A stretch of DNA of 31,066 bases from assembly GCA_031547045.1 (NCBI GenBank), contig JAVBSN010000059.1, forward strand, positions 1 to 31,066. Direction: 5' to 3'. This document shows positions 16,002-24,958 of this stretch, piece by piece. A model generated the notes under the pieces. It had not been told where the DNA came from. It saw nothing but the letters and a program-made list of their open reading frames with translations, and searched no databases. The first letter of the stretch is position 1. Every line of letters begins with the position of its first letter. Made by a program: the position numbers and the translations under genes. This DNA is from JAVBSN01 sp031547045. GTDB lineage: Bacteria; Bacillota; Clostridia; Lachnospirales; Lachnospiraceae.

Positions 16002-17207
16002 TACTTTAAATATAATAGAAGCCAATGGTTCCATAGCATTTTTTTCTTCTTCCACTGTATTTGTTTGCGCTCCTGCTTCCACTAATACTGCCCTTGGAAC
16101 CATGTCTAGATTATATCTAAGACCCTTAATATATATTTTTCTTACATAGTCACCATACATTTCTTTACCTTGTAAATACATTTGAAAACTAAAGGCAAGA
16201 TTAGTTTGTTTATTAGGGTTATATAAGTATCCTATATCGCCATTAACATTCATTCTACTTACGCCATTTAAAAACATTATCTTAGCAGTAGGTTTACCAT
16301 TTATATCTGTTACCAACCTTGTATCATTACCTACACCATCTCTATGAAGATCTATAATTACTTCTATACTTGGATTTTCAGCTAATATATTTTCTACGCC
16401 TTTTCTTGCTAATGTATATGCATAATTTCTATCTAATACTCCATCGACTGTATCATATACTGTTCTATCATGATACACCTTAACACCATATTGCTCTTCT
16501 AACAATCGTGTTAACTCATCCCCAACTCCTATTATTGTATCCTCAGTAACTCCACTTCTACTATCAGCAAAATCTTCACTTCCATGTGTATGATATATTA
16601 ATACTTTATAATCACTACTTGTTAAATCTACTCTTAAATCCACATCTAATAATTTATCAACTGCTATTTCTTCTGGCTTAAGACTTGTGGTACTCTCCAC
16701 TACATATATATTATTTATTAAGAAATTATAATCAGCTAATTGTTCTCTTATAAATGTTGTACCTATTGTATTATTTATAGGTTGTACATTTGCACTATTA
16801 TCAACTACTTCACCAGCATTAAGCGCATCTATAGCTTGAGCATCTGTTTCATCCTCATATTCGTAAAAATATTCTGGTATTTCTCTAGTCACATATACAT
16901 CATCATATGCAAATCCATAATTATCTATATAACAGGTTACAGGAAGTACTTCTTTAATAGTATAGGATATATATTCTAAATAGTCTTTGTTGTCGGTATC
17001 AACTCTAGCTGGCAACATTTCATTTATTAAGCCTTCCCCTACTTCAGCCATAGTTTGACTAAATTCCATAAAAATAAAGGCATGGTTATCTTTCTCTAAC
17101 ATAACCGTACCACTTTTGCATATTATATATATGCAAAGCAATATTACAATTATAAAATATCCATATCCTATAGCTTGTTTGTTTACGTTTAATTTTCTTC
17201 TACTCAT
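15987..17207 (-). CDS. spoIIP: Stage II sporulation protein P (SpoIIP)
   Basis: The 406-residue protein has one N-terminal hydrophobic segment (about 13-33) and a large extracytoplasmic part. The catalytic domain shows 'VLIYHTHGSEDF' and 'EVIIDLHRDGVG', typical of SpoIIP, whose amidase/endopeptidase activity thins peptidoglycan during forespore engulfment. 'PRAVLVEAGAQTNTVEEE' near the end is the other conserved block. No good ribosome site precedes the ATG at 17207, so translation may be weak or the start may differ. The gene follows gpr after 45 bp. Confidence 0.92.
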   Translation of the reverse strand: MSRRKLNVNKQAIGYGYFIIVILLCIYIICKSGTVMLEKDNHAFIFMEFSQTMAEVGEGLINEMLPARVDTDNKDYLEYISYTIKEVLPVTCYIDNYGFAYDDVYVTREIPEYFYEYEDETDAQAIDALNAGEVVDNSANVQPINNTIGTTFIREQLADYNFLINNIYVVESTTSLKPEEIAVDKLLDVDLRVDLTSSDYKVLIYHTHGSEDFADSRSGVTEDTIIGVGDELTRLLEEQYGVKVYHDRTVYDTVDGVLDRNYAYTLARKGVENILAENPSIEVIIDLHRDGVGNDTRLVTDINGKPTAKIMFLNGVSRMNVNGDIGYLYNPNKQTNLAFSFQMYLQGKEMYGDYVRKIYIKGLRYNLDMVPRAVLVEAGAQTNTVEEEKNAMEPLASIIFKVLSGD

Positions 17208-17252
17208 ACATTTAATATATTCTTATTAATTATGTGGTAGAACAATAATTAT

Positions 17253-18152
17253 TTATAACCCATTAATTGCCTCAGAAATTGTATAACTTATTCTCTTTAC
17301 TGCCTCATCTATATTTTTAGGCGTTACAAACATATCAACTAGACAAGGCTCAACTATTTCACATGCTATTTGATACTTTTCTTCTTCACTAAACTTTTCC
17401 ATAACATTACTACCATTTTCCATTATTACGCTTACCATAGTATCTAGTGAATCATTAACAATAGTTGGTACTGATATTACTGTAGGAACACCTATAGCAA
17501 TAACCTTTACCCCCATATTTTCTTCAGTAATTGCACCTCTATGATTTCCTACTCCTGATCCAGGTGCTATCCCTGTATCTGATATTTGTATTGTTTTATT
17601 TAATCTATTTGAATTTCTTGCAGCAAGGGCATCTATTACTATAATAACATCTGGTTTAGTCTTATCTATTAATGCTTTTAATATATCTCCTGTTTCAATA
17701 CCTGTCTGTGCCATTACTCCTGGAGCTATTGCACTAATATCTAATTTCTCATCTATTAGTCCTTCTCTTATTAAATGACTTGTAATATATAGATTATCAA
17801 CAACATAAGGTCCTAATGCATCTGGTGTAACCTCTCTATTTCCTAACCCTGCTATAAATATTTTATTAGCTCCTTTTATTATTTCTTTAATATGCTTATT
17901 TAAAACCTTCATCATGGGTTCATGAAAATTCTCATCTGGTTGTCTAAGTTCTTCACTTTCTATAGTTATATAACTTCCTATAGGTTTACCTAGAGCTTTG
18001 GCTCCCTCTTCATTTTCTATAATAATTTCAGTTACCTTTATATCATTATCTTTATTTATATGTGTGTACATACTTATTCCTTCAATTTTATCCTCATCCT
18101 CTATATCCTCTCTAAGCTCTAATGCCAAATCAGTTCTTCTCATATCCTTCAT
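17253..18152 (-). CDS. gpr: Germination protease (GPR)
   Basis: The 299-residue protein starts 'MKDMRRTDLALELRED', close to the processing region of spore protease zymogens. It shows 'GLGNREVTPDALGP' and 'IDALAARNSNRLNKTIQ' followed by 'GSGVGNHRG', all characteristic of GPR. The enzyme cleaves small acid-soluble spore proteins during germination and is made in the forespore. GGAGGAAGTTCA precedes the ATG. A CATATTA sequence on the minus strand, about 45 bp upstream, resembles the -10 of sigma-F/G promoters, but no matching -35 was found, so that assignment stays open. Confidence 0.95.
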   Translation of the reverse strand: MKDMRRTDLALELREDIEDEDKIEGISMYTHINKDNDIKVTEIIIENEEGAKALGKPIGSYITIESEELRQPDENFHEPMMKVLNKHIKEIIKGANKIFIAGLGNREVTPDALGPYVVDNLYITSHLIREGLIDEKLDISAIAPGVMAQTGIETGDILKALIDKTKPDVIIVIDALAARNSNRLNKTIQISDTGIAPGSGVGNHRGAITEENMGVKVIAIGVPTVISVPTIVNDSLDTMVSVIMENGSNVMEKFSEEEKYQIACEIVEPCLVDMFVTPKNIDEAVKRISYTISEAINGL

Positions 18153-18264
18153 TGAACTTCCTCCATTAAAATAATTTTCACTAATTTTTATTTAATATGA
18201 TATAGTATTAGTAATTGTGGTGAAATAAATTCAGTAAAAAGGCAAAAAAAAGGCAAAAAATGTG

Positions 18265-18293
18265 TTGACAACTACGTTACTTTACTCTAATAT
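18265..18293 (+). promoter_or_regulatory. Strong promoter of rpsT with A-tract upstream region
   Basis: TTGACA (18265-18270), 17 bp, then TAATAT (18288-18293). Two A tracts, each beside GGC, lie directly upstream (about 18236-18260) and resemble an UP element, as expected for a ribosomal-protein gene. The leader of about 80 nt can form a small hairpin, GGTTTT with AAAACC near 18328-18343. Confidence 0.65.
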
Positions 18294-18378
18294 AGAGAAG
18301 TATGTTTCATTAAATTGTCCGTGTCCGGTTTTGATGAAAACCATATAAATAGATTATAATAAGATGGAGGTGTACGAT

Positions 18379-18642
18379 TTGGCTAATATCAAATCTGCAA
18401 AGAAAAGAATTAAAGTCATAGAGACTAAGACTTTAAGAAATAAGATGATTAAATCTAAGATAAAGACTGTTATCAAAAAACTCGAGGCTGCCGTAGTTTC
18501 TGGTGACAAATCTTTAGCTGAGGAGAATTTAAAGATTGCTATTTCTGAGATTAGTAAAGCTACTTCTAAGGGTATCTTCCACAAGAATACAGCTTCTAGA
18601 AAGATCTCTCGTTTAACTGCTTCAGTTAACAAGATGGCATAA
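18379..18642 (+). CDS. rpsT: Ribosomal protein S20
   Basis: The 87-residue basic protein 'MANIKSAKKRIKVIETKTLRN' is a typical S20, ending 'SRKISRLTASVNKMA'. It binds 16S rRNA early in small-subunit assembly. Initiation is at a TTG at 18379, placed by GGAGG eight bases upstream. The in-frame ATG at 18364 lies over this ribosome site and would add five residues not found in the family. It is a single-gene unit with a strong promoter and a bidirectional terminator, convergent with holA. Confidence 0.96.
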   Translation: MANIKSAKKRIKVIETKTLRNKMIKSKIKTVIKKLEAAVVSGDKSLAEENLKIAISEISKATSKGIFHKNTASRKISRLTASVNKMA

Positions 18643-18658
18643 TAGATTTTATACTTAT

Positions 18659-18689
18659 AAAAAGGAGATGAATTATTCATCTCCTTTTT
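18659..18689. terminator. Bidirectional rho-independent terminator between rpsT and holA
   Basis: A perfect 14-bp stem is formed by 18659-18672 and 18676-18689 with a three-base loop. It begins AAAAAGGAGATGAA on one side, so a T tract is present on the exit side in both directions. It serves rpsT on the plus strand and the holA end on the minus strand. Confidence 0.85.
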
Positions 18690-18697
18690 GTTGTTCA

Positions 18698-19675
18698 TTA
18701 ACTACTAAATCCTACTATTAATAATTCTACACCTATAACATCTACTATTCTTCCTGTTTTTACTCTATAATCAGTATCTTGGCATAATTCTAACATTTCT
18801 AAAAGTGTTTTATACGAATATCCTTTTGCCTGTGCAACATATTTCTTAACTGCAAATGGTGGTACACCAATAGCTTTAGCTATTACACCTGAATCTTTTC
18901 CACTATCTAGTATTCCTCTAACCTGTAGTAAAATATTGTACTGTCTTGTAATTAAATATAATATTCTCATTGCAGGCTCTTTTAGTTCTAACAAATCTCT
19001 ATATAGAGTTAATGCCTTTTCTCTATTTTTATTACCAATAGCATCTAGCATATCAAATATCTTACTAGTAGCTTGACTTACACATACTTAATTAACATCT
19101 TCTATAGTAATTACATCCTTATCATAGGCATACGAAAACAATTTCTCTAATTCAAATTTAATAGTAGTCATATCCATTCCTATTACTTCTAACATATAAT
19201 TTACAGTAGCTTGTGATATTTTCTTGTTCTCTGATTTACAAAGTCCACCTATCCAAGTACTTAACATATTAGCATCAGGCGTAGAAAAATCTGCAACATA
19301 TCCTATCTCTTTAATTTTTTTATATAATTTACTTCTTTTATCAACTTCCGTCTCAACAAATATAATATAAGTACTATCTGGAAATCCTATTAATCTCTCT
19401 AAAAAATTATCTGGTGCTGATTTAAAATATCCACTATTTTCAATTATTACAACTCTTCTTTCAGCAAAAAAAGGCAAAGTTTCTCCTGTATCAAGAAGTT
19501 CAACACTATTAATTTTATTACCTTCATAATAAGAATAATTCATATTGTCATCTGCATCTATAAGGGCATTTTTTAACTTATCCCTATATTGCTTTTTCAG
19601 ATAAGCCTCTTCTCCACAGAGCAAATATATATTTTTAAATTTATTATTCTTAATATCAGAATTTATTGTTTTCAT
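18698..19675 (-). pseudogene. holA: DNA polymerase III delta subunit, interrupted by one in-frame TAA
   Basis: Joined, the frame gives about 325 residues, the normal HolA length. It begins 'NIYLLCGEEAYLKKQYRDKL', contains 'LSTWIGGLCKSENKKIS' and has the delta-type C-terminal region 'REKALTLYRDLLELKEPAMRIL'. Delta opens the beta clamp in the clamp loader and is normally essential. At codon 196 (19090-19088) TAA follows 'ITIEDVN' and the same frame continues 'VCVSQATSKIFDMLDAIGN', where homologues have one further residue, often Glu. As read, it gives a 195-residue N-terminal fragment (19088-19675) and an open frame from an ATG at 19051 without a ribosome site. GGAG precedes the ATG at 19675. 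A REP-like repeat array fills the spacer to comEC. Confidence 0.88.
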
Positions 19676-19706
19676 CTATATTCTCCATATTATTGGTAAT
19701 ACTAAG

Positions 19707-19795
19707 CTAAGTACTTCGGGTAACACCATATTCACTAAACTCGTAAAAACCTCGTTAAGTGTCTAGGTGTGCATTCGTACTAAGTTCGAAAGTAC
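19707..19795. repeat. 89-bp exact direct repeat, copy 1
   Basis: This stretch, beginning CTAAGTACTTCGGGTAACAC, recurs without a mismatch at 19889-19977. It contains one complete hairpin unit (19733-19761) and half of another. The second copy lies 182 bp further on. A recent tandem-type duplication inside the repeat array is the simplest reading. Confidence 0.9.
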
Positions 19796-19888
19796 AATCT
19801 TTCCATTGACTTCGAAAATACCGCTGTCAATTTCAAGATACGGCTACAACTAGGCTCGATAAGACCTCGCCAAGTTCTCTGCCAGTCA

Positions 19889-19977
19889 CTAAGTACTTCG
19901 GGTAACACCATATTCACTAAACTCGTAAAAACCTCGTTAAGTGTCTAGGTGTGCATTCGTACTAAGTTCGAAAGTAC
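19889..19977. repeat. 89-bp exact direct repeat, copy 2
   Basis: Identical to 19707-19795. Here the last half-unit is completed by CTCACTAAGTAC downstream, giving the full palindrome 19959-19989. In copy 1 the same half-unit is followed by unrelated bases. Copy 2 is therefore likely the parental arrangement. Confidence 0.9.
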
Positions 19978-20010
19978 CTCACTAAGTACTCATAGTATAT
20001 CATAAATGAA

Positions 20011-22437
20011 CTATTTTATATATGTCTCTATTAAATATTTTTCTTTGTTAGCAGTAATTTTTATTGCTCCTACATCTTTTGTTATGTATATATTGTTATT
20101 ATACTTTTCTAATCTATTAAGTAGTTCTTCACCTGGATGTCCATAATTATTTTTCTCACTACAGGATATTAATGATACATCTGGTTTTAGTATATCTAAT
20201 AATTTATCACATGTAGATGTATTTGAACCATGATGTGCAACTTTTAATATTTCACATGCTTCTATATTAGAAAGTATCTCTTCTTCACCTTCAAAACCTA
20301 GATCTCCAGTGAATAACATATCAAATTCTCCATACATAACATTAAGTACCATTGAATAATCATTTCTATCACTACAAAAATACGTATTATCAGGATGTAA
20401 ACATTCAATTAATACATCTTCCATAATAAGACTATCTCCTTTTCCCATGTATATAATATTTGTATTATTATTACTTGCGGAATTAATTAAACTAATATAA
20501 TTATCATCTAAATATATCTCTTCACTATTACCCTTACTTCCACCTATGTTAGGTAGAACAATATTTTTAACTTGTATTCCAGTACTATTCTGATTCTCAA
20601 GTAAATAACATATACCGCTAATATGGTCACTGTCTCCATGACTAATAAATATATAATCTAATGTACTTACTCCAAAATATTTAAGCGTTGGTTTAATTAC
20701 ATATTCTCCTACACTACTATTAGAACTACTCCCTCCATCAATAAGAATATTACTATTATTAGGTGTCTTTATATATGTACAGTCTCCTTGTCCTACATCC
20801 AACATAATTATTTGTAACTTATTAGGTATAACTAAAAATACTGATATTCCAATAAACACCGTTAGTAGAATCCATATACATGTTCTTCGAGTCATTTTCT
20901 TGTTATAAATAAAATACAATAAAATTATTAGAATTATATAATATATCAATATATATACAGGTCTAATATTTCCTGTTACTATTCGATTTCCTATTGTATT
21001 GCTTACCCACTGAGCTGATATTTCATATATCTTTAATATATAATAACTTATAGCAATTACTATCTTTCCTAATGGTAAATATACTAAACCTATAACTCCA
21101 CCTAATATAGCTATTGGCATTAATATAGACATTAATGGGATAACAAATACATTAAGTATAATTCCATATAATGAGGTTTCATAGTAGAAATGCAATATTA
21201 TTGGTATTGATACTAGTTGTACAGATATGCTTAATAATAACCCATCAAATATTTTATATACAATACCATTCTTTTTTATAATTCTATAATCCTTCTTTAA
21301 CTTACTTCTATCTGATTTCTTCCCTTCTTCTCTAATTAAAAATATTTCTTCTAAGCATTTCTTCAATATAGGATATACAATTGATATAGCAATAACTGCT
21401 CCATATGATAACAAAAATCCTGCATCTAATAATTTATGTACATTGAAAAACAACATTATAATTGCAGCAATAGATATTGACGTAAGCATATCATAGGTTC
21501 TTCCTATAATTTGCCCAATAATAGATATAATAAGCATTATTATTGCTCTAAGTGTTGCCTGTCCTAATCCTGTAAGAATACCATAACTTATTATTAATAT
21601 TACGGAAATTATACCTGACACAATCCATGACAAGCCAATTTTTCTAAGTATCTTAAATAATCTTCCTCCTATTATTGCTAAATGCAATCCACTTATAGCA
21701 ATAATATGACTTATACCTACCTGCTGGTATAATCTCTTAATATCCTTATCTAAATTGCTTTTATCTCCTAATAGCATTGCAACTATAATATTTCCTTCTT
21801 TTTCAGGTAGTAACTCCCTGTATACATCTATTAATTTTTCTCTAATCTGCCTTAGGATTTCCTCATATACACTATAGTTATTATTAATTACATAATATTC
21901 ATAGGCTTTAAAATTAAAATCATATCCTTTGCTTTTATAATAAGATTCTGAATTAAATTCTCCATAATTAGTAGGTTGTTCAAATTTCATAAGTTTCCCA
22001 GATATAGTTAGGGTGTTTCCTATCTTAATACTATCATCATCAATACCTACTATCCTTACTTTATAACTTTTATATGTTATATAATCATCGCCATATGTCT
22101 CTCGTGTCTTAACAGTAAGTATCTTACCATTACTACTATTTTCTATAGTCTTAACTGTGCATTCAATATTACATTCAGTGTCATTATCTATATATTTCAT
22201 AAAATCATCTGTAAAGTTTCCTAATAGTCCTGATAAAATACCAGCCCACATAAATATATAGCTAATTAGTAGCCATTTATAGTCACAAACACTAATAGGA
22301 ATAACTTTTTTAACCTTAGTTAAAAATGCTATTCCTATCACAATTACTAATATCATAACCACAATTATATTAGTAAAACAAGCTATAGCCTCTCCAAGCA
22401 CGAACCCGATTACTACAAACAATAATGGTCTTTTCAA
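20011..22437 (-). CDS. comEC: ComEC/Rec2 DNA-uptake channel
   Basis: The 808-residue protein has N-terminal hydrophobic segments, a DUF4131-like region, and the multi-spanning competence domain with 'GISHIIAISGLHLAIIGG'. A C-terminal metallo-beta-lactamase-type domain follows, with 'MLDVGQGDC', 'ILIDGGSS', 'HGDSDHISG' and 'VAHHGSNTS'. It forms the membrane channel through which single-stranded DNA enters the cell. The C-terminal domain is thought to process or handle DNA. The start is a TTG with GAGG seven bases upstream. comEA lies upstream in the same direction, but a two-component system and a GerMN lipoprotein gene are placed between them. The repeat array follows its stop codon. Confidence 0.93.
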   Translation of the reverse strand: MKRPLLFVVIGFVLGEAIACFTNIIVVMILVIVIGIAFLTKVKKVIPISVCDYKWLLISYIFMWAGILSGLLGNFTDDFMKYIDNDTECNIECTVKTIENSSNGKILTVKTRETYGDDYITYKSYKVRIVGIDDDSIKIGNTLTISGKLMKFEQPTNYGEFNSESYYKSKGYDFNFKAYEYYVINNNYSVYEEILRQIREKLIDVYRELLPEKEGNIIVAMLLGDKSNLDKDIKRLYQQVGISHIIAISGLHLAIIGGRLFKILRKIGLSWIVSGIISVILIISYGILTGLGQATLRAIIMLIISIIGQIIGRTYDMLTSISIAAIIMLFFNVHKLLDAGFLLSYGAVIAISIVYPILKKCLEEIFLIREEGKKSDRSKLKKDYRIIKKNGIVYKIFDGLLLSISVQLVSIPIILHFYYETSLYGIILNVFVIPLMSILMPIAILGGVIGLVYLPLGKIVIAISYYILKIYEISAQWVSNTIGNRIVTGNIRPVYILIYYIILIILLYFIYNKKMTRRTCIWILLTVFIGISVFLVIPNKLQIIMLDVGQGDCTYIKTPNNSNILIDGGSSSNSSVGEYVIKPTLKYFGVSTLDYIFISHGDSDHISGICYLLENQNSTGIQVKNIVLPNIGGSKGNSEEIYLDDNYISLINSASNNNTNIIYMGKGDSLIMEDVLIECLHPDNTYFCSDRNDYSMVLNVMYGEFDMLFTGDLGFEGEEEILSNIEACEILKVAHHGSNTSTCDKLLDILKPDVSLISCSEKNNYGHPGEELLNRLEKYNNNIYITKDVGAIKITANKEKYLIETYIK

Positions 22438-22456
22438 TATATTACCTCGTATTTAA

Positions 22457-23455
22457 TTATTCTGCTTCTTCAGGAACTTCCTCTGTAGTAGTAGCCTCTT
22501 CTTGTTTTAATATACTATCATTAAATTCAAACAAACCGTCAAATGTCATGGTTTCTCTATAATATTCCTGCTTTTCTCCATTAATAAAAAACTGTACTTT
22601 ACTAATGGTTGGTAATTGTACTAACGAATTAACTACTGAATATACTGTTAAATCACTTCTAATATCATCTAAGGTACCATTAAAACTATCATTCAAATCC
22701 ACATAACACACACCATCTTTTACAGATATTTTATTAACTTGTACCCCTTCCGGAATTGTTGGCGTATATCCTTCACGCAATGGACCTGTTATTAATGCAT
22801 CCATAATGATTTGCTCTAACGATATATTACTAGTAATCTCTACCTTTTTAATATATTCTTTAAGAATCCCTCCTTCTTCGTCTGCAAAGAATATAGTGAT
22901 ACTACCACTTTGTGTATATACACTATCATCTGTATATGCTACAACAAAAGAATCTGCATTATATACTTCTACCGAAATTGTATTATCTTCTTTACTAAGT
23001 AAATCGTTAATTGCAACTCTTACTCTCTTTACACCTTCAAGTTGAGTAACACTTTTAACAACACATGCTTTTGCAAATAAAGCCTCTTCTATAGTCCAAC
23101 TTGAATCTGCCAAATCAAAATTTATAGTAACTATTCCATCTTTATATTCAAACCCTTTGTATATAAAGTTATTTGTAACTCCTGTCTTGTATCCATTTTT
23201 ATCATCGGAAACTGTTACCTTGTCTAATATTTCTGATAAGGATTTTTCTATATCCTCTATATTAGATAATTCCAATGTACTTATTTCAAATTTCGTTGTT
23301 TCTTTATTAACATAATATATATATACTTCATTAGCTTCCAATGGTTCTACTGTAGCTACCTCTGTTTTTTCATCTACAATATATTCACAACCACTTAATC
23401 CAATTGCAAGTAATATACTACATATTAAAATAAATATGATTTTTATTTTTCTCAT
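22457..23455 (-). CDS. GerMN-domain lipoprotein
   Basis: The N-terminus is a lipoprotein signal: a basic stretch, hydrophobic core and lipobox 'GLSGC', with the lipidated Cys near residue 23. The mature part has two repeats of the GerMN type, 'VYIYYVNKETTKFEI' to about 160 and 'SITIFFADEEGGILKEYI' to about 300. Each includes a 'GVCYVDLNDSF'-like or 'GIVTINFDLADSS'-like strand. GerMN domains occur in spore germination and sporulation lipoproteins and in two-component-associated lipoproteins. The ATG at 23455 with AGGTG six bases upstream is preferred over the ATG three codons earlier. It follows the histidine kinase by 12 bp, so it may act with it at the membrane. Confidence 0.85.
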   Translation of the reverse strand: MRKIKIIFILICSILLAIGLSGCEYIVDEKTEVATVEPLEANEVYIYYVNKETTKFEISTLELSNIEDIEKSLSEILDKVTVSDDKNGYKTGVTNNFIYKGFEYKDGIVTINFDLADSSWTIEEALFAKACVVKSVTQLEGVKRVRVAINDLLSKEDNTISVEVYNADSFVVAYTDDSVYTQSGSITIFFADEEGGILKEYIKKVEITSNISLEQIIMDALITGPLREGYTPTIPEGVQVNKISVKDGVCYVDLNDSFNGTLDDIRSDLTVYSVVNSLVQLPTISKVQFFINGEKQEYYRETMTFDGLFEFNDSILKQEEATTTEEVPEEAE

Positions 23456-23467
23456 AACATTCACCTA

Positions 23468-24958
23468 CTATACAATTATATATCTTAGTGGAATTCTAAC
23501 TGTAAATGTTGTTCCCTTACCTACTTCACTATACACTTTTACTGCACCCTTATGCAATAATATTACATTACGTGTAATTGATAATCCTAATCCTGTGCCA
23601 CCTGTATCTCTTGTTCTTGCCTTATCAACTCTATAAAATCTCTCAAATATTTGATCTTGGCAATCTTCTGGTATTCCAACACCTGAGTCTACAACTTTTA
23701 CATAGAAAAATTTATGATCCGCATCTAAACTTACATTAACATAACCATCATCAATATTATATTTAATAGCATTTTCAATTAAATTGGAAATCGCTAAAGT
23801 TAATTTAACCTCATCAACTTCTGCATTAACTTCTCTAACACTTTCATATACTACTTCTATATTTCTCACTTCTGCTATTGGTTTTAATCGTTTTAATAAA
23901 AGTTCTAGTAATTCATTAATATTAACCACATCTATATTAAGCTCTGATGATTTCTTATCTGTCTTAACTAATGTAAGTAAATCATTAATAATTTGATTCT
24001 CTCTGTCTATTTCGTCTGCAATATCTTGCATAAATTCATTATACATCTCTGCTGGAACATTTTCCTGTAATAATAATGAATCTGCCAATACTTTCATTGA
24101 TGTTATAGGAGTTTTTAGTTCATGAGATACATTAGAAACAAATTCCTGTCTTGAATCTTCTAACTTTTGTATCTTATTCATTATAACATTGAAATTATCA
24201 GTCAAATCCTCCATCTCACTATATGTAAAACCAGCATTTAACTCACTTAATTGAGCTTCTCCCATTATTTTAAGCTGTCTATTAATATCATTGATACCAG
24301 CCACACTTATTGATGCAACTATTAATGATGCAACTAAAACAACTACTACAAATAATGCATATAAAGTGTTTCCCTGTTGATGTAAATAATCATTTGTATT
24401 AAGCATTTCATTTACAGATACTGTTGCAATAATAACACCTTTGATAGCTGCTTCTTTGGAATCCTTTTCTGTAATATCAACAATAGGCATAATAACTTGT
24501 ATATAACTATCAATCATATTTATATTTTTATCAATAGTACCATGCATAACAGAAAACACATCTTCAGACAACATGTATTTTCCTTGCTCAATAGTATATG
24601 TATCCTTGATTATCTTATAATTATTATCAATAATCATAATACGTCCTTCATACACATTGGCTAATTGATCTATTTCAGCATTAAGATTATCAATATAACT
24701 TTCTATCATAAAGTTATTATCAATAACCTGATTGGCTAATATATTACATTGACTTTGAATACTCGATATTCTTTGCTCAATTAATTTTTTCTCAGTAACC
24801 CGCTCTAAATTAGTTCTAAATAAAAATATCATAACTAGGGTGAGTAAGAAAACAGTTATGAATAATATAAACTTAAGGCTTCTTACTGGTTTTAGAGCTG
24901 ACTTAAGCTTTGAAATAGTAGCCAACTCCCCACTTTGTATGAATATATTTTGGCTCAC
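23468..24958 (-). CDS. Membrane sensor histidine kinase
   Basis: The protein has a transmembrane segment near residues 28-48, an extracellular sensor region to about 195, a second membrane segment, a HAMP linker and a kinase core. The H box is 'FVSNVSHELKTPITS', the N box 'NLIENAIKYN', and G boxes are 'DSGVGIPED' and 'GGTGLGLSI'. It should autophosphorylate and pass phosphate to the response regulator encoded just upstream. The 5' end is uncertain. A GTG at 24958 overlaps the regulator gene by 56 bp and lacks a ribosome site. A TTG at 24925 has GGGGAG directly adjoining it. No standard start codon lies between the regulator stop and the first membrane segment. Confidence 0.9.
   Translation of the reverse strand: MSQNIFIQSGELATISKLKSALKPVRSLKFILFITVFLLTLVMIFLFRTNLERVTEKKLIEQRISSIQSQCNILANQVIDNNFMIESYIDNLNAEIDQLANVYEGRIMIIDNNYKIIKDTYTIEQGKYMLSEDVFSVMHGTIDKNINMIDSYIQVIMPIVDITEKDSKEAAIKGVIIATVSVNEMLNTNDYLHQQGNTLYALFVVVVLVASLIVASISVAGINDINRQLKIMGEAQLSELNAGFTYSEMEDLTDNFNVIMNKIQKLEDSRQEFVSNVSHELKTPITSMKVLADSLLLQENVPAEMYNEFMQDIADEIDRENQIINDLLTLVKTDKKSSELNIDVVNINELLELLLKRLKPIAEVRNIEVVYESVREVNAEVDEVKLTLAISNLIENAIKYNIDDGYVNVSLDADHKFFYVKVVDSGVGIPEDCQDQIFERFYRVDKARTRDTGGTGLGLSITRNVILLHKGAVKVYSEVGKGTTFTVRIPLRYIIV

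Larger units (their letters stand above)
19701..19989 (-). repeat. REP-like hairpin array between comEC and holA
   Basis: The spacer 19676-20010 holds no gene. It is filled by palindromic units best read on the minus strand, each of the form ACTT-xxx-GAGGTnnTTnCGA-x'x'x'-TAGT. Units lie at 19959-19989, 19915-19943, 19848-19876, a divergent one at 19805-19831, and 19733-19761. Stem triplets differ between units (AGT/ACT, AAC/GTT, GGC/GCC) but stay complementary, while the apical GAGGT...CGA part is kept. The array starts 21 bp after the comEC stop and ends 25 bp before holA. It resembles bacterial REP/BIME or MITE sequences. No transposase is present. It may affect comEC-holA mRNA. Confidence 0.75.

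Noticed and set aside
18153..18240. Forespore (sigma-F/G) promoter of gpr
   Set aside because: A CATATTA -10-like box is present on the minus strand but no acceptable -35 sequence is found at the proper distance, so it is mentioned only in the gpr entry.
18354..18698. Open frame on the minus strand opposite rpsT
   Set aside because: Fully antisense to the ribosomal protein gene and its terminator, with no credible start. S20 on the plus strand is unmistakable.
7903..19090. TAA reassigned to a sense codon throughout the genome
   Set aside because: Intact genes such as lepA, rpsT, argC, the response regulator and the VTT protein end at TAA at the expected length, and their reading frames contain no internal TAA. 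General reassignment would leave many more in-frame TAA codons.
19707..19977. CRISPR array
   Set aside because: Only two copies of an 89-bp repeat with one 93-bp gap are present, the units are hairpins of variable sequence, and no cas gene is near.
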